From NCBI RefSeq assembly GCF_006538165.1, contig NZ_BDLU01000054.1, forward strand, positions 62,001-126,000: a stretch of DNA of 64,000 bases. The letters run 5' to 3'. The notes below the pieces were generated by a model. It was not told the DNA's origin and did not search any database. It worked only from the letters and a program-made list of their open reading frames with translations. Of the stretch, positions 27,846 to 37,858 are shown in pieces (the first letter of the stretch is position 1; every line of letters starts with the position of its first letter). A program made the position numbers and the translations under genes. Source of the stretch: Komagataeibacter diospyri. Its GTDB lineage: Bacteria; Pseudomonadota; Alphaproteobacteria; Acetobacterales; Acetobacteraceae.

Positions 27846-27955
27846 TCGCTTTCAGGTTTTTATTTTTCCCTGCGCACTCTTCCGGTCTTTCCGCCCACCT
27901 TTCGTCGTGGTCACAAACCGGATTTTTATTATTGTGCAGACAGTCCCTGCACGAT

Positions 27956-28708
27956 TCAGGACCGGAAACGGCGGTGGTAATCGGCGTTATACAGCGCGCT
28001 TTCACGGAAATCATGCGTGCCCAGCGCCCGGCCAACCAGCACCAGCGCCGTGCGTTCGATCGGGTTTTCCGCCAGTTTGTGGCAGATATCGCCCAGCGTG
28101 CCGCGTAGTACCAATTGGTCGGGCCATGTCGCCCGCGCCACGATGGCGACAGGACAGTCCGCGCCATAAAACGGCGTCAACTGCTCCACGATCCGGTCCA
28201 GCACATGAATGGCCAGATGGATGGCAAGCGTCGCCCCTGTCGCGCCGAAAGCCGCCAGCTTTTCACGCTCCGGCATGGCCGATGCCCGACCGCTGACGCG
28301 GGTCAGCACCACGCTCTGCGCCACTTCGGGCACTGTCAGTTCACGCCCCAGCACGGAGGCGGCGGCGGCAAAAGCGGGCACGCCTGGCGTCATGGTCCAT
28401 GGAATGTTGTGGCGGTCCAGGCGGCGGATCTGCTCGGCCACGGCGCTGTAGACCGACAGGTCGCCCGAATGCAGGCGGGCAATATCCTGTCCTGCCGCAT
28501 GCGCCCTGACGTATTCCGCTTCGATCAGGTCCAGCGTCAGGGGGGCCGTATCCACCAGCCGTGCATCTGACGGGCAGTGTTCCAGCATTTCAACCGGTAC
28601 GATGGAGCCTGCGTACAGGCAGACCGGGCATTTCGCCAGCAGGTCGCGCCCGCGCAGGGTCAGCAGGTCGGCAGCCCCCGGGCCTGCGCCAATGAAGTGT
28701 ACGGTCAT
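27956..28708 (-). CDS. cobM: Precorrin-4 C11-methyltransferase
   Basis: SAM-dependent methylation at C11 of the corrin ring. The protein has 250 residues with the uroporphyrinogen-type methyltransferase fold: [18 protein letters not shown] at the N-terminus, LYAGSIVP, and the [10 protein letters not shown] loop. The ATG at 28708 overlaps the cobE stop (ATGA); an open extension to 28735 is unnecessary. Last gene of cobL-cobE-cobM. Confidence 0.95.
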   Translation of the reverse strand: MTVHFIGAGPGAADLLTLRGRDLLAKCPVCLYAGSIVPVEMLEHCPSDARLVDTAPLTLDLIEAEYVRAHAAGQDIARLHSGDLSVYSAVAEQIRRLDRHNIPWTMTPGVPAFAAAASVLGRELTVPEVAQSVVLTRVSGRASAMPEREKLAAFGATGATLAIHLAIHVLDRIVEQLTPFYGADCPVAIVARATWPDQLVLRGTLGDICHKLAENPIERTALVLVGRALGTHDFRESALYNADYHRRFRS

Positions 28709-29079
28709 GCATCCTCTCCCTGTGCCATGGCACATGTTGCGTGGGTGCCGGTCAGGCGCGGCACGATCAGTCGTGAGTGTGGCCCCGCCGCCGCCAGCGC
28801 GCAGCCTTCCGCCACTGAAGCTGCCCCCAGCGTCGCCAGCGCGCGGGCGGATCGGGTGACGCAGCGCGGCTGGGCGGCGGCCAGTTCATCGGGTGCCACC
28901 GCGCGCAGCATCAGGCCCAGTCGGGCGAGTGCTGTCCGCAACCCGGCTTCGCGGTAGCGGAAGGCGGGCACGGCCACAAGGTCGGGCCGCATGCCGCAGC
29001 GTTCATGGGCTTCGCGCAGCAGCCCAAGGATCACATCCGCCGCACATCCGCTGCGCAGGCCAAGTCCCGCGACAATCAT
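28705..29079 (-). CDS. cobE: Cobalamin biosynthesis protein CobE (CbiG C-terminal domain)
   Basis: 124 residues equivalent to the C-terminal domain of Cbi[21 protein letters not shown] and the [11 protein letters not shown] and [22 protein letters not shown] segments fit. CobE is required for aerobic cobalamin synthesis, but its exact reaction is not settled. It overlaps cobL by 4 bp at its start and cobM by 4 bp at its end. The much longer open frame upstream is antisense-like sequence inside cobL and was discarded. Confidence 0.85.
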   Translation of the reverse strand: MIVAGLGLRSGCAADVILGLLREAHERCGMRPDLVAVPAFRYREAGLRTALARLGLMLRAVAPDELAAAQPRCVTRSARALATLGAASVAEGCALAAAGPHSRLIVPRLTGTHATCAMAQGEDA

Positions 29080-30323
29080 GCAGGCGTATCCTGCGTGCGG
29101 GTGACGGCATAGCTGGTTACGGTCATGCCGGGACGGAAGCTGTGGAAGCGCCCGATGGTCTCCAGCCGTTCCACCTGCATGCGCGTCAGCGTACCACCCC
29201 AGCGGGCATGGGCAGCGATGACGGTTGCCTCGCTTTCCAGCGTCACGGCGTTGGCGACCAGTCGCCCACCGGGGCGCAGGGCATGCCATGCGGCATCAAG
29301 CATGCCGGGATTGCTTATGCCGCCGCCAATGAAGATGGCATCGGGGGGCGGCAGGCCACCGGTTGCAAGCGTGGGCAGGACAGCAGGCGCTTCCCCCGCC
29401 ACGACATGCAGCGCAGGTACGCCAAGGTTCAGGGCGTTATGGGCGATACGTGCCCGGCGATCGGCTGCTTTTTCAATGGCGACGGCCCGGTTGGCGGGGT
29501 GGCGCAGCATCCATTCAATGCTGATGGACCCCGATCCCCCGCCAATGTCCCACAGGACCTGGCCCCGTCGTGGAGCAAGGGCAGACAGGGTCGCGGCACG
29601 GATCTCGCGCTTGGTGATCTGCCCGTCATGGGAAAACAGTTCATCAGGCAGCCCGCAGGACAGCGGGATGACCAGCGCATCACGCGTGGCCACGATGTCC
29701 AGCGCCATCAGGTTCAGCCGGGGCAACCGGGGCGCATCTGTTGCCATCTCGGCTGCTGTTGCGGTGTGGTGTGTCTGGCCTGTCCCGCCAAGTGCGCCCA
29801 GCACGTGCAGGGTGGATGGCCCGAAGCCACGTTCATGCAGCCAGCGTGCAAACCGGACCGGGCTGTCTTCATCCGCTGACAGCACCACCAGCCGTGCGCC
29901 CGGCTGCAGGGCAGGGGCCACGGTTTCCATCGGGCGACCGCACAGGGACAGCACGTTTATGTCCTGTTCCGCCCAGCCCAGCAGATTGCATGCCAGCGCC
30001 ACGCAGGACGGGGCTGGATAACAGATCATTTCACCCATCGGTACATGACGGCGCAGCGTGGTCCCGACCCCAAACAGGAACGGGTCGCCCGACGCCAGCA
30101 CACAGACTGCCTGCCCCCGATGGGCCAGAATCCGGTCGATGCCATCGGCAAAGGGATGCGGCCATGCCAGCGTGCGCCCGGTTATCACCGATGCCGCAAG
30201 GGCAAGGTGGCGTGCGCCACCAACCACCAGCCCCGCCCCCGCGATCAGGGTGCGGGACGCGGGCGGCAGCCCCTCGACACCGTCTTCGCCAATGCCGATA
30301 ACATGCAGCCATGGGGTGGTCAT
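29076..30323 (-). CDS. cobL: Precorrin-6Y C5,15-methyltransferase (decarboxylating)
   Basis: 415-residue fusion of CbiE (N-terminal; HVIGIGEDGVEGLPPASR) and CbiT (C-terminal; SAM motif LWDIGGGSGSISIEWM and IFIGGGIS). It methylates C5 and C15 and removes the acetate-chain carboxyl at C12. The bifunctional fusion is typical of the aerobic route. It leads the cobL-cobE-cobM unit and is divergent from cobK with only 32 bp between start codons. Confidence 0.95.
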   Translation of the reverse strand: MTTPWLHVIGIGEDGVEGLPPASRTLIAGAGLVVGGARHLALAASVITGRTLAWPHPFADGIDRILAHRGQAVCVLASGDPFLFGVGTTLRRHVPMGEMICYPAPSCVALACNLLGWAEQDINVLSLCGRPMETVAPALQPGARLVVLSADEDSPVRFARWLHERGFGPSTLHVLGALGGTGQTHHTATAAEMATDAPRLPRLNLMALDIVATRDALVIPLSCGLPDELFSHDGQITKREIRAATLSALAPRRGQVLWDIGGGSGSISIEWMLRHPANRAVAIEKAADRRARIAHNALNLGVPALHVVAGEAPAVLPTLATGGLPPPDAIFIGGGISNPGMLDAAWHALRPGGRLVANAVTLESEATVIAAHARWGGTLTRMQVERLETIGRFHSFRPGMTVTSYAVTRTQDTPA

Positions 30324-30355
30324 GCGCGTGCCCCGCTGAATGCAAGAGGAAAAAG

Positions 30356-31126
30356 ATGCGGGTTCTGGTTCTGGGTGGCACGACTGAGGCCCGCGCGCTT
30401 TATGGACTGCTGGAACAGGCGGGGGCGCGTTTTGCTGTCACGGTCTCCCTCGCCGGGGCCACGCGCGCGCCGGTCCTGCCCCGGCTGGCGGTCAGGATTG
30501 GCGGGTTTGGCGGTGTGGATGGCCTGTATGACTGGCTGCTGGCGCACCTGGTCGACGCGGTTATTGATGCTACCCATCCCTTTGCCGTGCGCATGAGTGG
30601 CAACGCCGTGCAGGCGTGTACGCGGGCCGGTGTCGCGCTGCTGCGCGTCGAACGCCCCGGCTGGACGCCGGTTGAAGGGGACCACTGGATACGGGTGGCC
30701 AGCATGCAGGCCGCCGCCCGCGCGCTGGGGACCACGCCACGCCGTGTGCTGCTGACGGTGGGGCGCAAGGACCTGCTGCCCTTCCATCATGCGGGGGCGC
30801 ATGACTGGCTGCTGCGCAGCGTGGACCGGCCGGATGCATCCCTGCTGCCGCCCGGCGCGCGGGTATTGCAGGCGCGCGGTCCCTTTGATGTCGCGGCGGA
30901 GGAGGCCCTGCTGCGCGATGAACGGATTGATGTGATCGTCACCAAGAATTCCGGTGGCACCGCCACCCATGCCAAGCTGGTGGCGGCCCGCGCGCTGGGC
31001 CTGCCGGTCATCATGGTGGACCGGCCTGCTGTGGCGCCCGCCCCCACCGTGGCTGATGCGGAGGAAGCCATGGCATGGCTGGAGCGCCTTTATACGCACG
31101 ACTCCTCCACCCGGCGGGAGGTATAA
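30356..31126 (+). CDS. cobK: Precorrin-6A reductase
   Basis: NADPH-dependent reduction of the corrin macrocycle. 256 residues with N-terminal VLVLGGTTEARALYGLL, the IDATHPFA motif and the late IVTKNSGG segment characteristic of CobK/CbiJ. The ATG at 30356 follows an AGAGGAAAAAG ribosome site; the frame is open to 30311 without similarity. Its 3' end overlaps the 3' end of convergent cobJ by 37 bp, so the two transcripts can base-pair. Confidence 0.93.
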   Translation: MRVLVLGGTTEARALYGLLEQAGARFAVTVSLAGATRAPVLPRLAVRIGGFGGVDGLYDWLLAHLVDAVIDATHPFAVRMSGNAVQACTRAGVALLRVERPGWTPVEGDHWIRVASMQAAARALGTTPRRVLLTVGRKDLLPFHHAGAHDWLLRSVDRPDASLLPPGARVLQARGPFDVAAEEALLRDERIDVIVTKNSGGTATHAKLVAARALGLPVIMVDRPAVAPAPTVADAEEAMAWLERLYTHDSSTRREV

Positions 31127-31863
31127 AGCCACTTCCCGCCATCCGCGCGGTCGATCACATGGGTCAATGGGCAGCCGATCAGCACCAGCGTGCTCATGTC
31201 CACCTGTTCGGGATCGGCATGGGCAATATCGGTCAGGATCACCCGTTCGTCCGGGCGGCCAATGGCGCGGGCGAAGGCCACCGGCACATCACCGGGCAGG
31301 ATGGTGCGCAGCAGGTCCAGCGCCTCGCCCAACTGGTCGGGCCGGGCTTTCGATCGCGGATTATACAGCGCAATGACCAGCCCCGCACCCGCAGCTGCCG
31401 CCAGCCTGCGATGCACGACCGCACGTGGCTTGAGGTTGTCTGACAGGGAAATGACACAGAAATCCCCCCCCAGCGGCGCGCCCAGCCGGGCGGCAGCCGC
31501 CAGCACGGCGGAAACGCCGGGAATGACCGTGACATCCACCCCCCGCCACGCGGCGGGGCCATGGTCTATGGCCTCGAACACTGCGCTGGCCATGCCGAAT
31601 ACGCCTGCATCCCCACCGGATACGACCGCAACACTCCGTCCTGCCAGCGCCAGTTCAGCGGCATGGCGCGCGCGGTCCAGTTCCACGCGATTGTCGGATG
31701 CATGGCGCACGACTTCCGGCCCGGCCTCGACCCGCGCGACATAGGGTGCATAGCCGATCAGGTCGGTCGCCTGCGCCAGTGCGGCACGTGCCTGCGGTGT
31801 CATCTGTTCCGGCGCGCCGGGGCCAAGACCCACGATGAAGATGCGCCCTGCCGCCTGCGTCAT
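31090..31863 (-). CDS. cobJ: Precorrin-3B C17-methyltransferase
   Basis: Ring-contracting methyltransferase that makes precorrin-4 from precorrin-3B. 257 residues, with the N-terminal glycine loop IVGLGPGAPEQMT, the GYAPYV motif, and VVSGGDAGVFGMA. It overlaps cobI by 4 bp (ATGA) and is the last gene of the riboswitch-led operon. It overlaps cobK tail to tail. Confidence 0.95.
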   Translation of the reverse strand: MTQAAGRIFIVGLGPGAPEQMTPQARAALAQATDLIGYAPYVARVEAGPEVVRHASDNRVELDRARHAAELALAGRSVAVVSGGDAGVFGMASAVFEAIDHGPAAWRGVDVTVIPGVSAVLAAAARLGAPLGGDFCVISLSDNLKPRAVVHRRLAAAAGAGLVIALYNPRSKARPDQLGEALDLLRTILPGDVPVAFARAIGRPDERVILTDIAHADPEQVDMSTLVLIGCPLTHVIDRADGGKWLYTSRRVEESCV

Positions 31864-32597
31864 CGCGCGTCCTCCCGTCCCGGGACAAGGATGATGGAAA
31901 AATACGGGGCCGGTCCCGTCATGTCGGTCAGCTTCATCCAGCGCTGCTGCGGCTGGGTCGCGCGTTCGACATAGATCGCACGCGTTTCGCGGCCCGCATG
32001 GCGCAGGGCGGTGCGCACCTTTTCAAGGTTGCGGCCCAGCTTCATGATGACTGCGGCCTCCGCCCGTTCCAGCCATCTGGTCAGTTCCGCCTCATCCAGC
32101 GTGCCGGGAATGACGCACAGCACGTCATCGCCATGTACCATCGGCTGACGTGCCGCCGACCAGCACCCGGCCATGGCCGTAATGCCAGGCACGACCGTGC
32201 AGGCAAAGCGTTCGTGCAGCCGGTCAAACACATACATGGCCGATCCGAACAGGAACGGGTCCCCTTCACACAGCAGGGCAACGTCCTGCCCGTTCTGCAG
32301 GCGGGTTGCGATGTGTGCGGCGCATTCGTCGTAAAAAGCCGCCATGCGCACGAGATAGGTCGGGTCGCTGACAGAGATTTCAGTGGTGAAGGGATAGGCA
32401 AAGCGCATGGTCTCGGCCTGTTCGGGCAGCATGTCGCCCGCAATCTGGCGGGCATGGCCGGGGCGGTCATGGCGACAGAACCATGCCACCACCGGGCTTT
32501 CACGCAGCACGCGCGCGGCTTTTACGGTCATAAGTTCCGGGTCGCCCGGCCCCATTCCCAGAATGGACAGACGGCCCGTAGCAGGACTGGCGCTCAT
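31860..32597 (-). CDS. cobI: Precorrin-2 C20-methyltransferase
   Basis: SAM-dependent C20 methylation of precorrin-2. 245 residues with LSILGMGPGDPELMTVKAARVL and the CEGDPFLFGSAMYV loop of the family. It overlaps cobH and cobJ by 4 bp on either side, which indicates strict co-translation. Confidence 0.95.
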   Translation of the reverse strand: MSASPATGRLSILGMGPGDPELMTVKAARVLRESPVVAWFCRHDRPGHARQIAGDMLPEQAETMRFAYPFTTEISVSDPTYLVRMAAFYDECAAHIATRLQNGQDVALLCEGDPFLFGSAMYVFDRLHERFACTVVPGITAMAGCWSAARQPMVHGDDVLCVIPGTLDEAELTRWLERAEAAVIMKLGRNLEKVRTALRHAGRETRAIYVERATQPQQRWMKLTDMTGPAPYFSIILVPGREDAR

Positions 32598-33235
32598 TCC
32601 GCTTCACTCGCCAGCGCGTTGACAGTAGCCGCCGCCATGGCGCTGCCGCCCAGTCGCCCACGTACGATAATGAACGGCAGGTCGCCAAATTCCGCCAGTG
32701 CTTCCTTGGATTCCGCGGCCCCGACAAAACCGACCGGCATGCCAATGACCGCAGCGGGCCGGGGCGCGCCCGCACGGATCATTTCCAGCAGGTGGAACAG
32801 CGCGGTTGGCGCGTTGCCAATGGCCACCACCGCGCCATCAAGCTGGTCGCCCCACAGGTCCATTGCCGCGGCCGAGCGGGTATTGCCGATTTCCTGCGCA
32901 ATGCCCGGTGTGCGCGGGTCGCGCAGCGTGCAGATGACCGGGTTTTCGGCGGGAAGGCGCGTACGGGTCACGCCGTGGGCGACCATGTTGGCGTCACACA
33001 GTATAGGCTTTCCCGCCAGCAGGGCGGCGCGCGCGCTGCTTACAAAATCGGGGGACATGCGGATGGATTTCACCACATCCACCATGCCGCAGGCGTGGAT
33101 GATGCGTACGACCACGCGGGCTTCGGCCTGGCTCAGTCCGCTCAGGTCGGCTTCGGCGCGGATGATGGCAAAGGAACGGGCATAGATCGCCGCTCCCTCA
33201 TGAATGTAGTCGTACGGTTCCGTCTGCGGGGTCAT
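32594..33235 (-). CDS. cobH: Precorrin-8X methylmutase
   Basis: Moves the C11 methyl to C12, giving hydrogenobyrinate. 213 residues; the catalytic His is His47 in RIIHACGMVD, and FSIIRAE-like (SFAIIRAEAD) and GNAPTALFHLLEMI segments are conserved. It starts 6 bp after the cobG stop and overlaps cobI by ATGA. Confidence 0.96.
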   Translation of the reverse strand: MTPQTEPYDYIHEGAAIYARSFAIIRAEADLSGLSQAEARVVVRIIHACGMVDVVKSIRMSPDFVSSARAALLAGKPILCDANMVAHGVTRTRLPAENPVICTLRDPRTPGIAQEIGNTRSAAAMDLWGDQLDGAVVAIGNAPTALFHLLEMIRAGAPRPAAVIGMPVGFVGAAESKEALAEFGDLPFIIVRGRLGGSAMAAATVNALASEAE

Positions 33236-33241
33236 GCCGGT

Positions 33242-34459
33242 TCAGTTCTCCCGTGGGGTGGCGTCGGTTGGTGCCGGGGACCAGCCCCGCACGATCGGAT
33301 GTATCTGTGCCAGTGAAAGCCCGATGTCCACAGGCGTATTGTCCGCCCGGCCATGCGGGCACAGCCCGTAGCCGTCCGGCCCCGCTACCAGCGTGATGTC
33401 GGCAGGGGCCGGATGGGCGCATCCCTTGGCGCATCCTGATACATGCAGGCTGACGCCTGACGGCAGGTCGGGAGCCAGCGCGTCTGCATCGGCAATGACG
33501 TCGCGCGCGGCACAGGCGCAGCCCCGCGTGCCGATGCACGCCCATATGCGCAGGCGCGGGTCCGAAGCCTGCGCAATCAGGCCGGGCAGGGAGGGCCGTG
33601 CGTCACACTGTTCCAGCACGATCGCATGCCATGGGGCGATGCGCATATGGCCGTTGCCATGTCCGTCGCACCATCGCGCAATGTCTTCCAGCATGGCCGC
33701 CGTAATGGGGCCGGGCGGCAGCACGACACCCATGGCATGACCGGGCAGGGGACCAGCCAGCGCGGGGGGGTGCGGATGGTCGGAGGGGGCTGTTGTGGCA
33801 TCCCCCATTCCGATTCGTGCAAAGGCGGTCCGGCCCAGGGCAGGATCGCGCAGGGGACGCGTGGCGGGTTGCGTCGCCGCCAGCGCGTGCGCCACAGCCA
33901 CGACAGTGCGTGGAATATCTGCCCCGGTGCAGGCCAGTGCGCGATCGCCACAGACCACCATCCATCCGGCATCCGTGGCGCGGGCAACGATATCCGCCCG
34001 CAGCGTGCCCGCCGGGATATGCCCACCGCATTCCACCGCAATCACGAATTTGGCGGGCAGGCCGCGCAGCGTATCGGCACCAGCAAGGGCGGCATCCAGC
34101 GCGCGGATCACATCCGGTGCATCGGGTGCGGCATCAGGGTCGATTCCCGCCAGTGGCGACAGCAGCAGGCCACGCCGGGCTTCGGTCGCGGCATCATTGC
34201 TGCCCAGTCCTGCCGTATGCATGTCACGGGCAAAGGCGCGTGCGCTGTCGGGTGTCAGGCCGCGCAGTTGCAGGTTGCCCCGGCTGGTCAGTTCAATCAG
34301 CCCATTGCCATAAGTTGTGGCCGCATGTGCGACCTGTCGGGCCTGCGTCCCGGACAGGCGGCCAAGCGGGGGCCGCACGCGGACCAGCCAGCCATCGGCG
34401 GCTTCCATCGGGGTATGCAGGCCAGGGCACCAGCCGCGTACGCTTGGTGCCGTGGTCAC
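33242..34459 (-). CDS. cobG: Precorrin-3B synthase (oxygen-dependent monooxygenase)
   Basis: Iron-sulfur protein of the nitrite/sulfite reductase fold that uses O2 to hydroxylate C20 of precorrin-3A, the hallmark of the aerobic pathway. About 405 residues. The N-terminal VRGWCPGLHTPM and the C-terminal cluster ligands in CIGTRGCACA and SGCAKGCAHP are visible. The start is taken as GTG at 34459 overlapping the cobN stop (GTGA); an ATG at 34507 inside cobN is possible but adds an unrelated leader. Confidence 0.93.
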   Translation of the reverse strand: MTTAPSVRGWCPGLHTPMEAADGWLVRVRPPLGRLSGTQARQVAHAATTYGNGLIELTSRGNLQLRGLTPDSARAFARDMHTAGLGSNDAATEARRGLLLSPLAGIDPDAAPDAPDVIRALDAALAGADTLRGLPAKFVIAVECGGHIPAGTLRADIVARATDAGWMVVCGDRALACTGADIPRTVVAVAHALAATQPATRPLRDPALGRTAFARIGMGDATTAPSDHPHPPALAGPLPGHAMGVVLPPGPITAAMLEDIARWCDGHGNGHMRIAPWHAIVLEQCDARPSLPGLIAQASDPRLRIWACIGTRGCACAARDVIADADALAPDLPSGVSLHVSGCAKGCAHPAPADITLVAGPDGYGLCPHGRADNTPVDIGLSLAQIHPIVRGWSPAPTDATPREN

Positions 34460-37400
34460 GACTGTGGATCCAGCAGCATGGCCGCGGAATTGCTGCGCGG
34501 TTGCCACAGTTCCCGGCGCAGGGCATCGGCCAGCAGGCGGCGGATGGCAGCATGGGCATCGGGGTTGGCGTGGCGCAGGAAAGCGTCCATTTCCGCATCG
34601 TCCAGCAGAGCGCGGAAGGTCAGGTCGAACTGCCGGTCAAAACGTGCGGGTACGGTTGCGGCAAAACCATGCAGCGCCTCCACCCCGCGTGCAATTTCGG
34701 CAGCGCCCCGGTAGCCGTGGCGGCGCATGCCTGCCAGCCATGCCGGATTGGCCAGCCGCCCGCGTGTGACGCGGGCCACTTCCTGTGCGGTCGCGCGCAG
34801 GCGCGGCACATCGGGGCGGGAAGTATCGCCATGCAGCAGGCGTGGCGCATTGCCCAGCATGCCGGCCGCTGCTGCCATGCCGCCTTCATGGGTGGCCATG
34901 TCGGCACTTTCCAGAATGTCGGTTTCGGCATTGTCCTGCACATGCAGCACGACTGCGGCCCCCGCCATGCGGGCGGCCAGTGCGTCAGGCTGGCGCTGTC
35001 CCTCCCGCTCGCCGCCATAGGTCCACGCCGACCCATCCAGCCATGCCTGACCCAGATCGTCCCGCGTCGTCCACGCACCACGCGCCAGCGGGTCTTCCAC
35101 TCCCGTGCCGTAACTGCCCGGTGCCGCGCCAAACATGCGCGCGGTCGCGGTCTGTAACGCAGTTCCCTCCAGTCCCATTGCCTGCGCTGCCAGCGGGTTG
35201 AGGTCGGGGGATTCGAAGCCGCGTGCGGCAACAGCCTGCACCGCCTGTTCAAACAGGGCGATCTGTCCCGGAAAGGCATCACGGAACAGCCCTGACAGGC
35301 GCAGCGTCACATCCACGCGCGGGCGATCAAGTTCGGCCATCGGGATGATCTCGATCCCTGTCACCCGTCCCGATACGCCATCCCATATCGGGCGTACCCC
35401 CATCAGCAGCAACGCAAGGGCCAGGTCCTCGCCCCCCGTGCGCAGGCTGGCCGATCCCCACAGGTCGATGACAAGGCTGCGCAGCGGTTCGCCCTGATCC
35501 TGCAGGTGCCCTTCCAGCAGCAGCGTCGCCGTACGCTGCGCCAGCACCATGGCGGATCGGGTGGGAATGGCGCGCGGGTCCATGGCGTACAGGTTGCGCC
35601 CCGTGGGCAGCACGTCGGCCCGGCCACGCGTGGGCGCGCCCGCAGGTCCCGCCGCGACAGACCGCCCGTCAAGGGCCGCCAGCAGTGCCCTGCTTTCCGC
35701 CGCACCACAGGCCAGCAGCCGGGTGGTGATGGCGTCTGTTCCCACTCCGCCGCATGAGCGTGCAATGGCCTGCACCAGTTCTGGCGCGCGCGGCGGCGTG
35801 CTGCCGAATATGTGCAGTCCGTCGCGGATCTGCAGGTCCTTGACATCACATAGATAGGCATCGAGCCGCGCGAGGGCTTCGTCCTCGTCATCCGTGCGGG
35901 TTACGCCGGATTCGTTCAGCAGCCCGAGACTGTCCGCGCGTTGCAGGATTTCCCCGCGCAGGATTGCGCCCCGCCTGCGGTCCAGTCCGTCCGCTGCGGC
36001 ATATTCGTCAATCAGGCGTTCAAGGTCGCCCGTATCGGCCCCCGCTGTTCCAACGGGCACAATGGGGGGGGTCATGTGACCGATCGTAACCGCCCCCAGC
36101 CTGCGCCGGGATGCCGCAGCTTCGCCGGGGTTGTTGACGATGAAGGGATAGATGACCGGCATTCCCCCCACCAGCACCGATGGCCAGCACATGGCCGAAG
36201 GGGCCGCCGCCTTGCCGGGCAGCCATTCCAGCGTGCCATGCGTGCCCAGATGCACCATGGCGTCCAGCCCGCATTCATGGCGCAGCCACAGATAGAACGC
36301 GACATAGGCATGCCGGGGGGGCGTATCGGGATCGTGGTACCCCCCGTGCCGGTCGGTCGTGGCCCCGCGATCGGGCTGCAACGCCATGAGGATATGCCCC
36401 ACGTGGACATGGCGCAGGTGGAACCGGCCATCCATTACGGTGGGATCATCCTCTGGCGTGCCCCAGCAGGCGGCCAGCGCGTCCTGAAGTGCTGCAGGCA
36501 GCGCTGTCAGCCACTGGCGATAGGTGGCGACGGAAACGAAGGGCCGTGCCGGGGCACGCGCCAGCATGCGGGCCAGTGTATCCGCCGTGGGCAGGGCGCT
36601 ATCGCCCGTATCGTAACCGGCATTGCGCAGCAGGCGCAGGATATGTTCAAGGCTTGCGAAACTGTCCAGCCCCACGGCATGCGCCGCCTGCCCCGTGGGC
36701 GCGCCCTGCGCGCCGGGGTAGTCGGACAGGATGATCCCGACCCGTCGCGTGGCGGGCGGTTCATGTCCCAGCCGCGCCCAGCCCACCGCGCGCGCGCAGG
36801 TCAGATCTATGCCATCGGGATAGGGTTCATGCCGTGCTGGCAGGCCGGGAGCAGTTTCTTCCTTGAAGGAAATGGGGCAGGCGGGAATGCGGCCATCCAG
36901 TTCGGGCAGCACCACCTGCATCGCCAGGTCGGCCTGCGACAGTCCGCGTACGCTGTCGCGCCATACGGTATGGGGAATGCCCGGCTGGTGTACCTGCAGC
37001 ACTGGCACGCCCGCAAGGTCCAGCGGGGAACTGCCGTCTTCTCCCGTGCGGGCGGAAAAGAAGGTGGCGTTTATGATGACATCCGGTGGGGCCTGCGCCA
37101 GCCGCGCGGCTACGAGGCGGGCGGAATCGGGGTTCTTGAGCGACGTGACATAAACAAGGTCCGCCCCCATGCCGCGGCGTGCAAGGCGGGCTGCAAGCTG
37201 CGTGATGGGCGCGATATCCCCCGCCAGCAGGTGCGCGCGGTAGAACACCACCATGGCCCGCAGCGGCAGGGCCGGGTCGGCTGCGTGCAGTAATTCGGCA
37301 GGTGGCAGGGGGACGGGGGTGGCACCATCATCCGGTCCACGTCCGGCCAGATGCGCCATAAGCCGCAGGGCGGCTTCCATATTGGCCATCCCCCCGGTGC

Positions 37401-37827
37401 GCAGTAGCGCATCAAGGCGGGCGCGCATGGCTTCCGGCACGGTGGAAAGATTGGTAAGGCGGGGGTCATCGCGCCCGTCACCCGCCACGAAGGCCAGCGG
37501 AATTCCGGCCTGCCGGCAGGCACGGGACAGTTCTTCCGCCCCGTAGCGCCAGTATTCCACGCCGCCGAGCAGCCGGACCACCACGCAGCGCGATTCCATG
37601 ATCGTGTCGGCCACGTACAGGTCGATCGACATGGGGTGCAGCAGGCGCGACAGCGTGGCCATGCGCAGGGTTGCACTCGGCGCATCCTGCGCCGCGTGGG
37701 CTGCGTTCAGGCACAGAAGGTCACTGTCCGAAAAGGACAGGAACACGATATCCGCCGGGGCGTGCCCCAGGTCTTCAGCCTGTTCGCCGTCCTCCAGCGT
37801 GCGGACTTCACGTGCAAGCAGGTGCAT
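34456..37827 (-). CDS. cobN: Cobaltochelatase large subunit CobN
   Basis: ATP-dependent insertion of cobalt into hydrogenobyrinic acid a,c-diamide, together with CobS and CobT, which are not in this window. The ATG at 37827 gives 1123 residues, somewhat short for CobN but with recognised features: VLQVHQPGIP, the HLGTHGTLEWLPGK motif shared with BchH-type chelatases, and LRTGGEDLALALLLMG. The frame extends to 38004 without similarity. It lies 31 bp after cobW, and its stop overlaps the cobG start. Confidence 0.95.
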   Translation of the reverse strand: MHLLAREVRTLEDGEQAEDLGHAPADIVFLSFSDSDLLCLNAAHAAQDAPSATLRMATLSRLLHPMSIDLYVADTIMESRCVVVRLLGGVEYWRYGAEELSRACRQAGIPLAFVAGDGRDDPRLTNLSTVPEAMRARLDALLRTGGMANMEAALRLMAHLAGRGPDDGATPVPLPPAELLHAADPALPLRAMVVFYRAHLLAGDIAPITQLAARLARRGMGADLVYVTSLKNPDSARLVAARLAQAPPDVIINATFFSARTGEDGSSPLDLAGVPVLQVHQPGIPHTVWRDSVRGLSQADLAMQVVLPELDGRIPACPISFKEETAPGLPARHEPYPDGIDLTCARAVGWARLGHEPPATRRVGIILSDYPGAQGAPTGQAAHAVGLDSFASLEHILRLLRNAGYDTGDSALPTADTLARMLARAPARPFVSVATYRQWLTALPAALQDALAACWGTPEDDPTVMDGRFHLRHVHVGHILMALQPDRGATTDRHGGYHDPDTPPRHAYVAFYLWLRHECGLDAMVHLGTHGTLEWLPGKAAAPSAMCWPSVLVGGMPVIYPFIVNNPGEAAASRRRLGAVTIGHMTPPIVPVGTAGADTGDLERLIDEYAAADGLDRRRGAILRGEILQRADSLGLLNESGVTRTDDEDEALARLDAYLCDVKDLQIRDGLHIFGSTPPRAPELVQAIARSCGGVGTDAITTRLLACGAAESRALLAALDGRSVAAGPAGAPTRGRADVLPTGRNLYAMDPRAIPTRSAMVLAQRTATLLLEGHLQDQGEPLRSLVIDLWGSASLRTGGEDLALALLLMGVRPIWDGVSGRVTGIEIIPMAELDRPRVDVTLRLSGLFRDAFPGQIALFEQAVQAVAARGFESPDLNPLAAQAMGLEGTALQTATARMFGAAPGSYGTGVEDPLARGAWTTRDDLGQAWLDGSAWTYGGEREGQRQPDALAARMAGAAVVLHVQDNAETDILESADMATHEGGMAAAAGMLGNAPRLLHGDTSRPDVPRLRATAQEVARVTRGRLANPAWLAGMRRHGYRGAAEIARGVEALHGFAATVPARFDRQFDLTFRALLDDAEMDAFLRHANPDAHAAIRRLLADALRRELWQPRSNSAAMLLDPQS

Positions 37828-37858
37828 GGTGGCGCCCCGTTTTCCGCTGGCCTGCCGT

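Noticed and set aside
35941..37293. 450-residue open frame antisense to cobN
   Set aside because: Shadow of cobN; no domain features.
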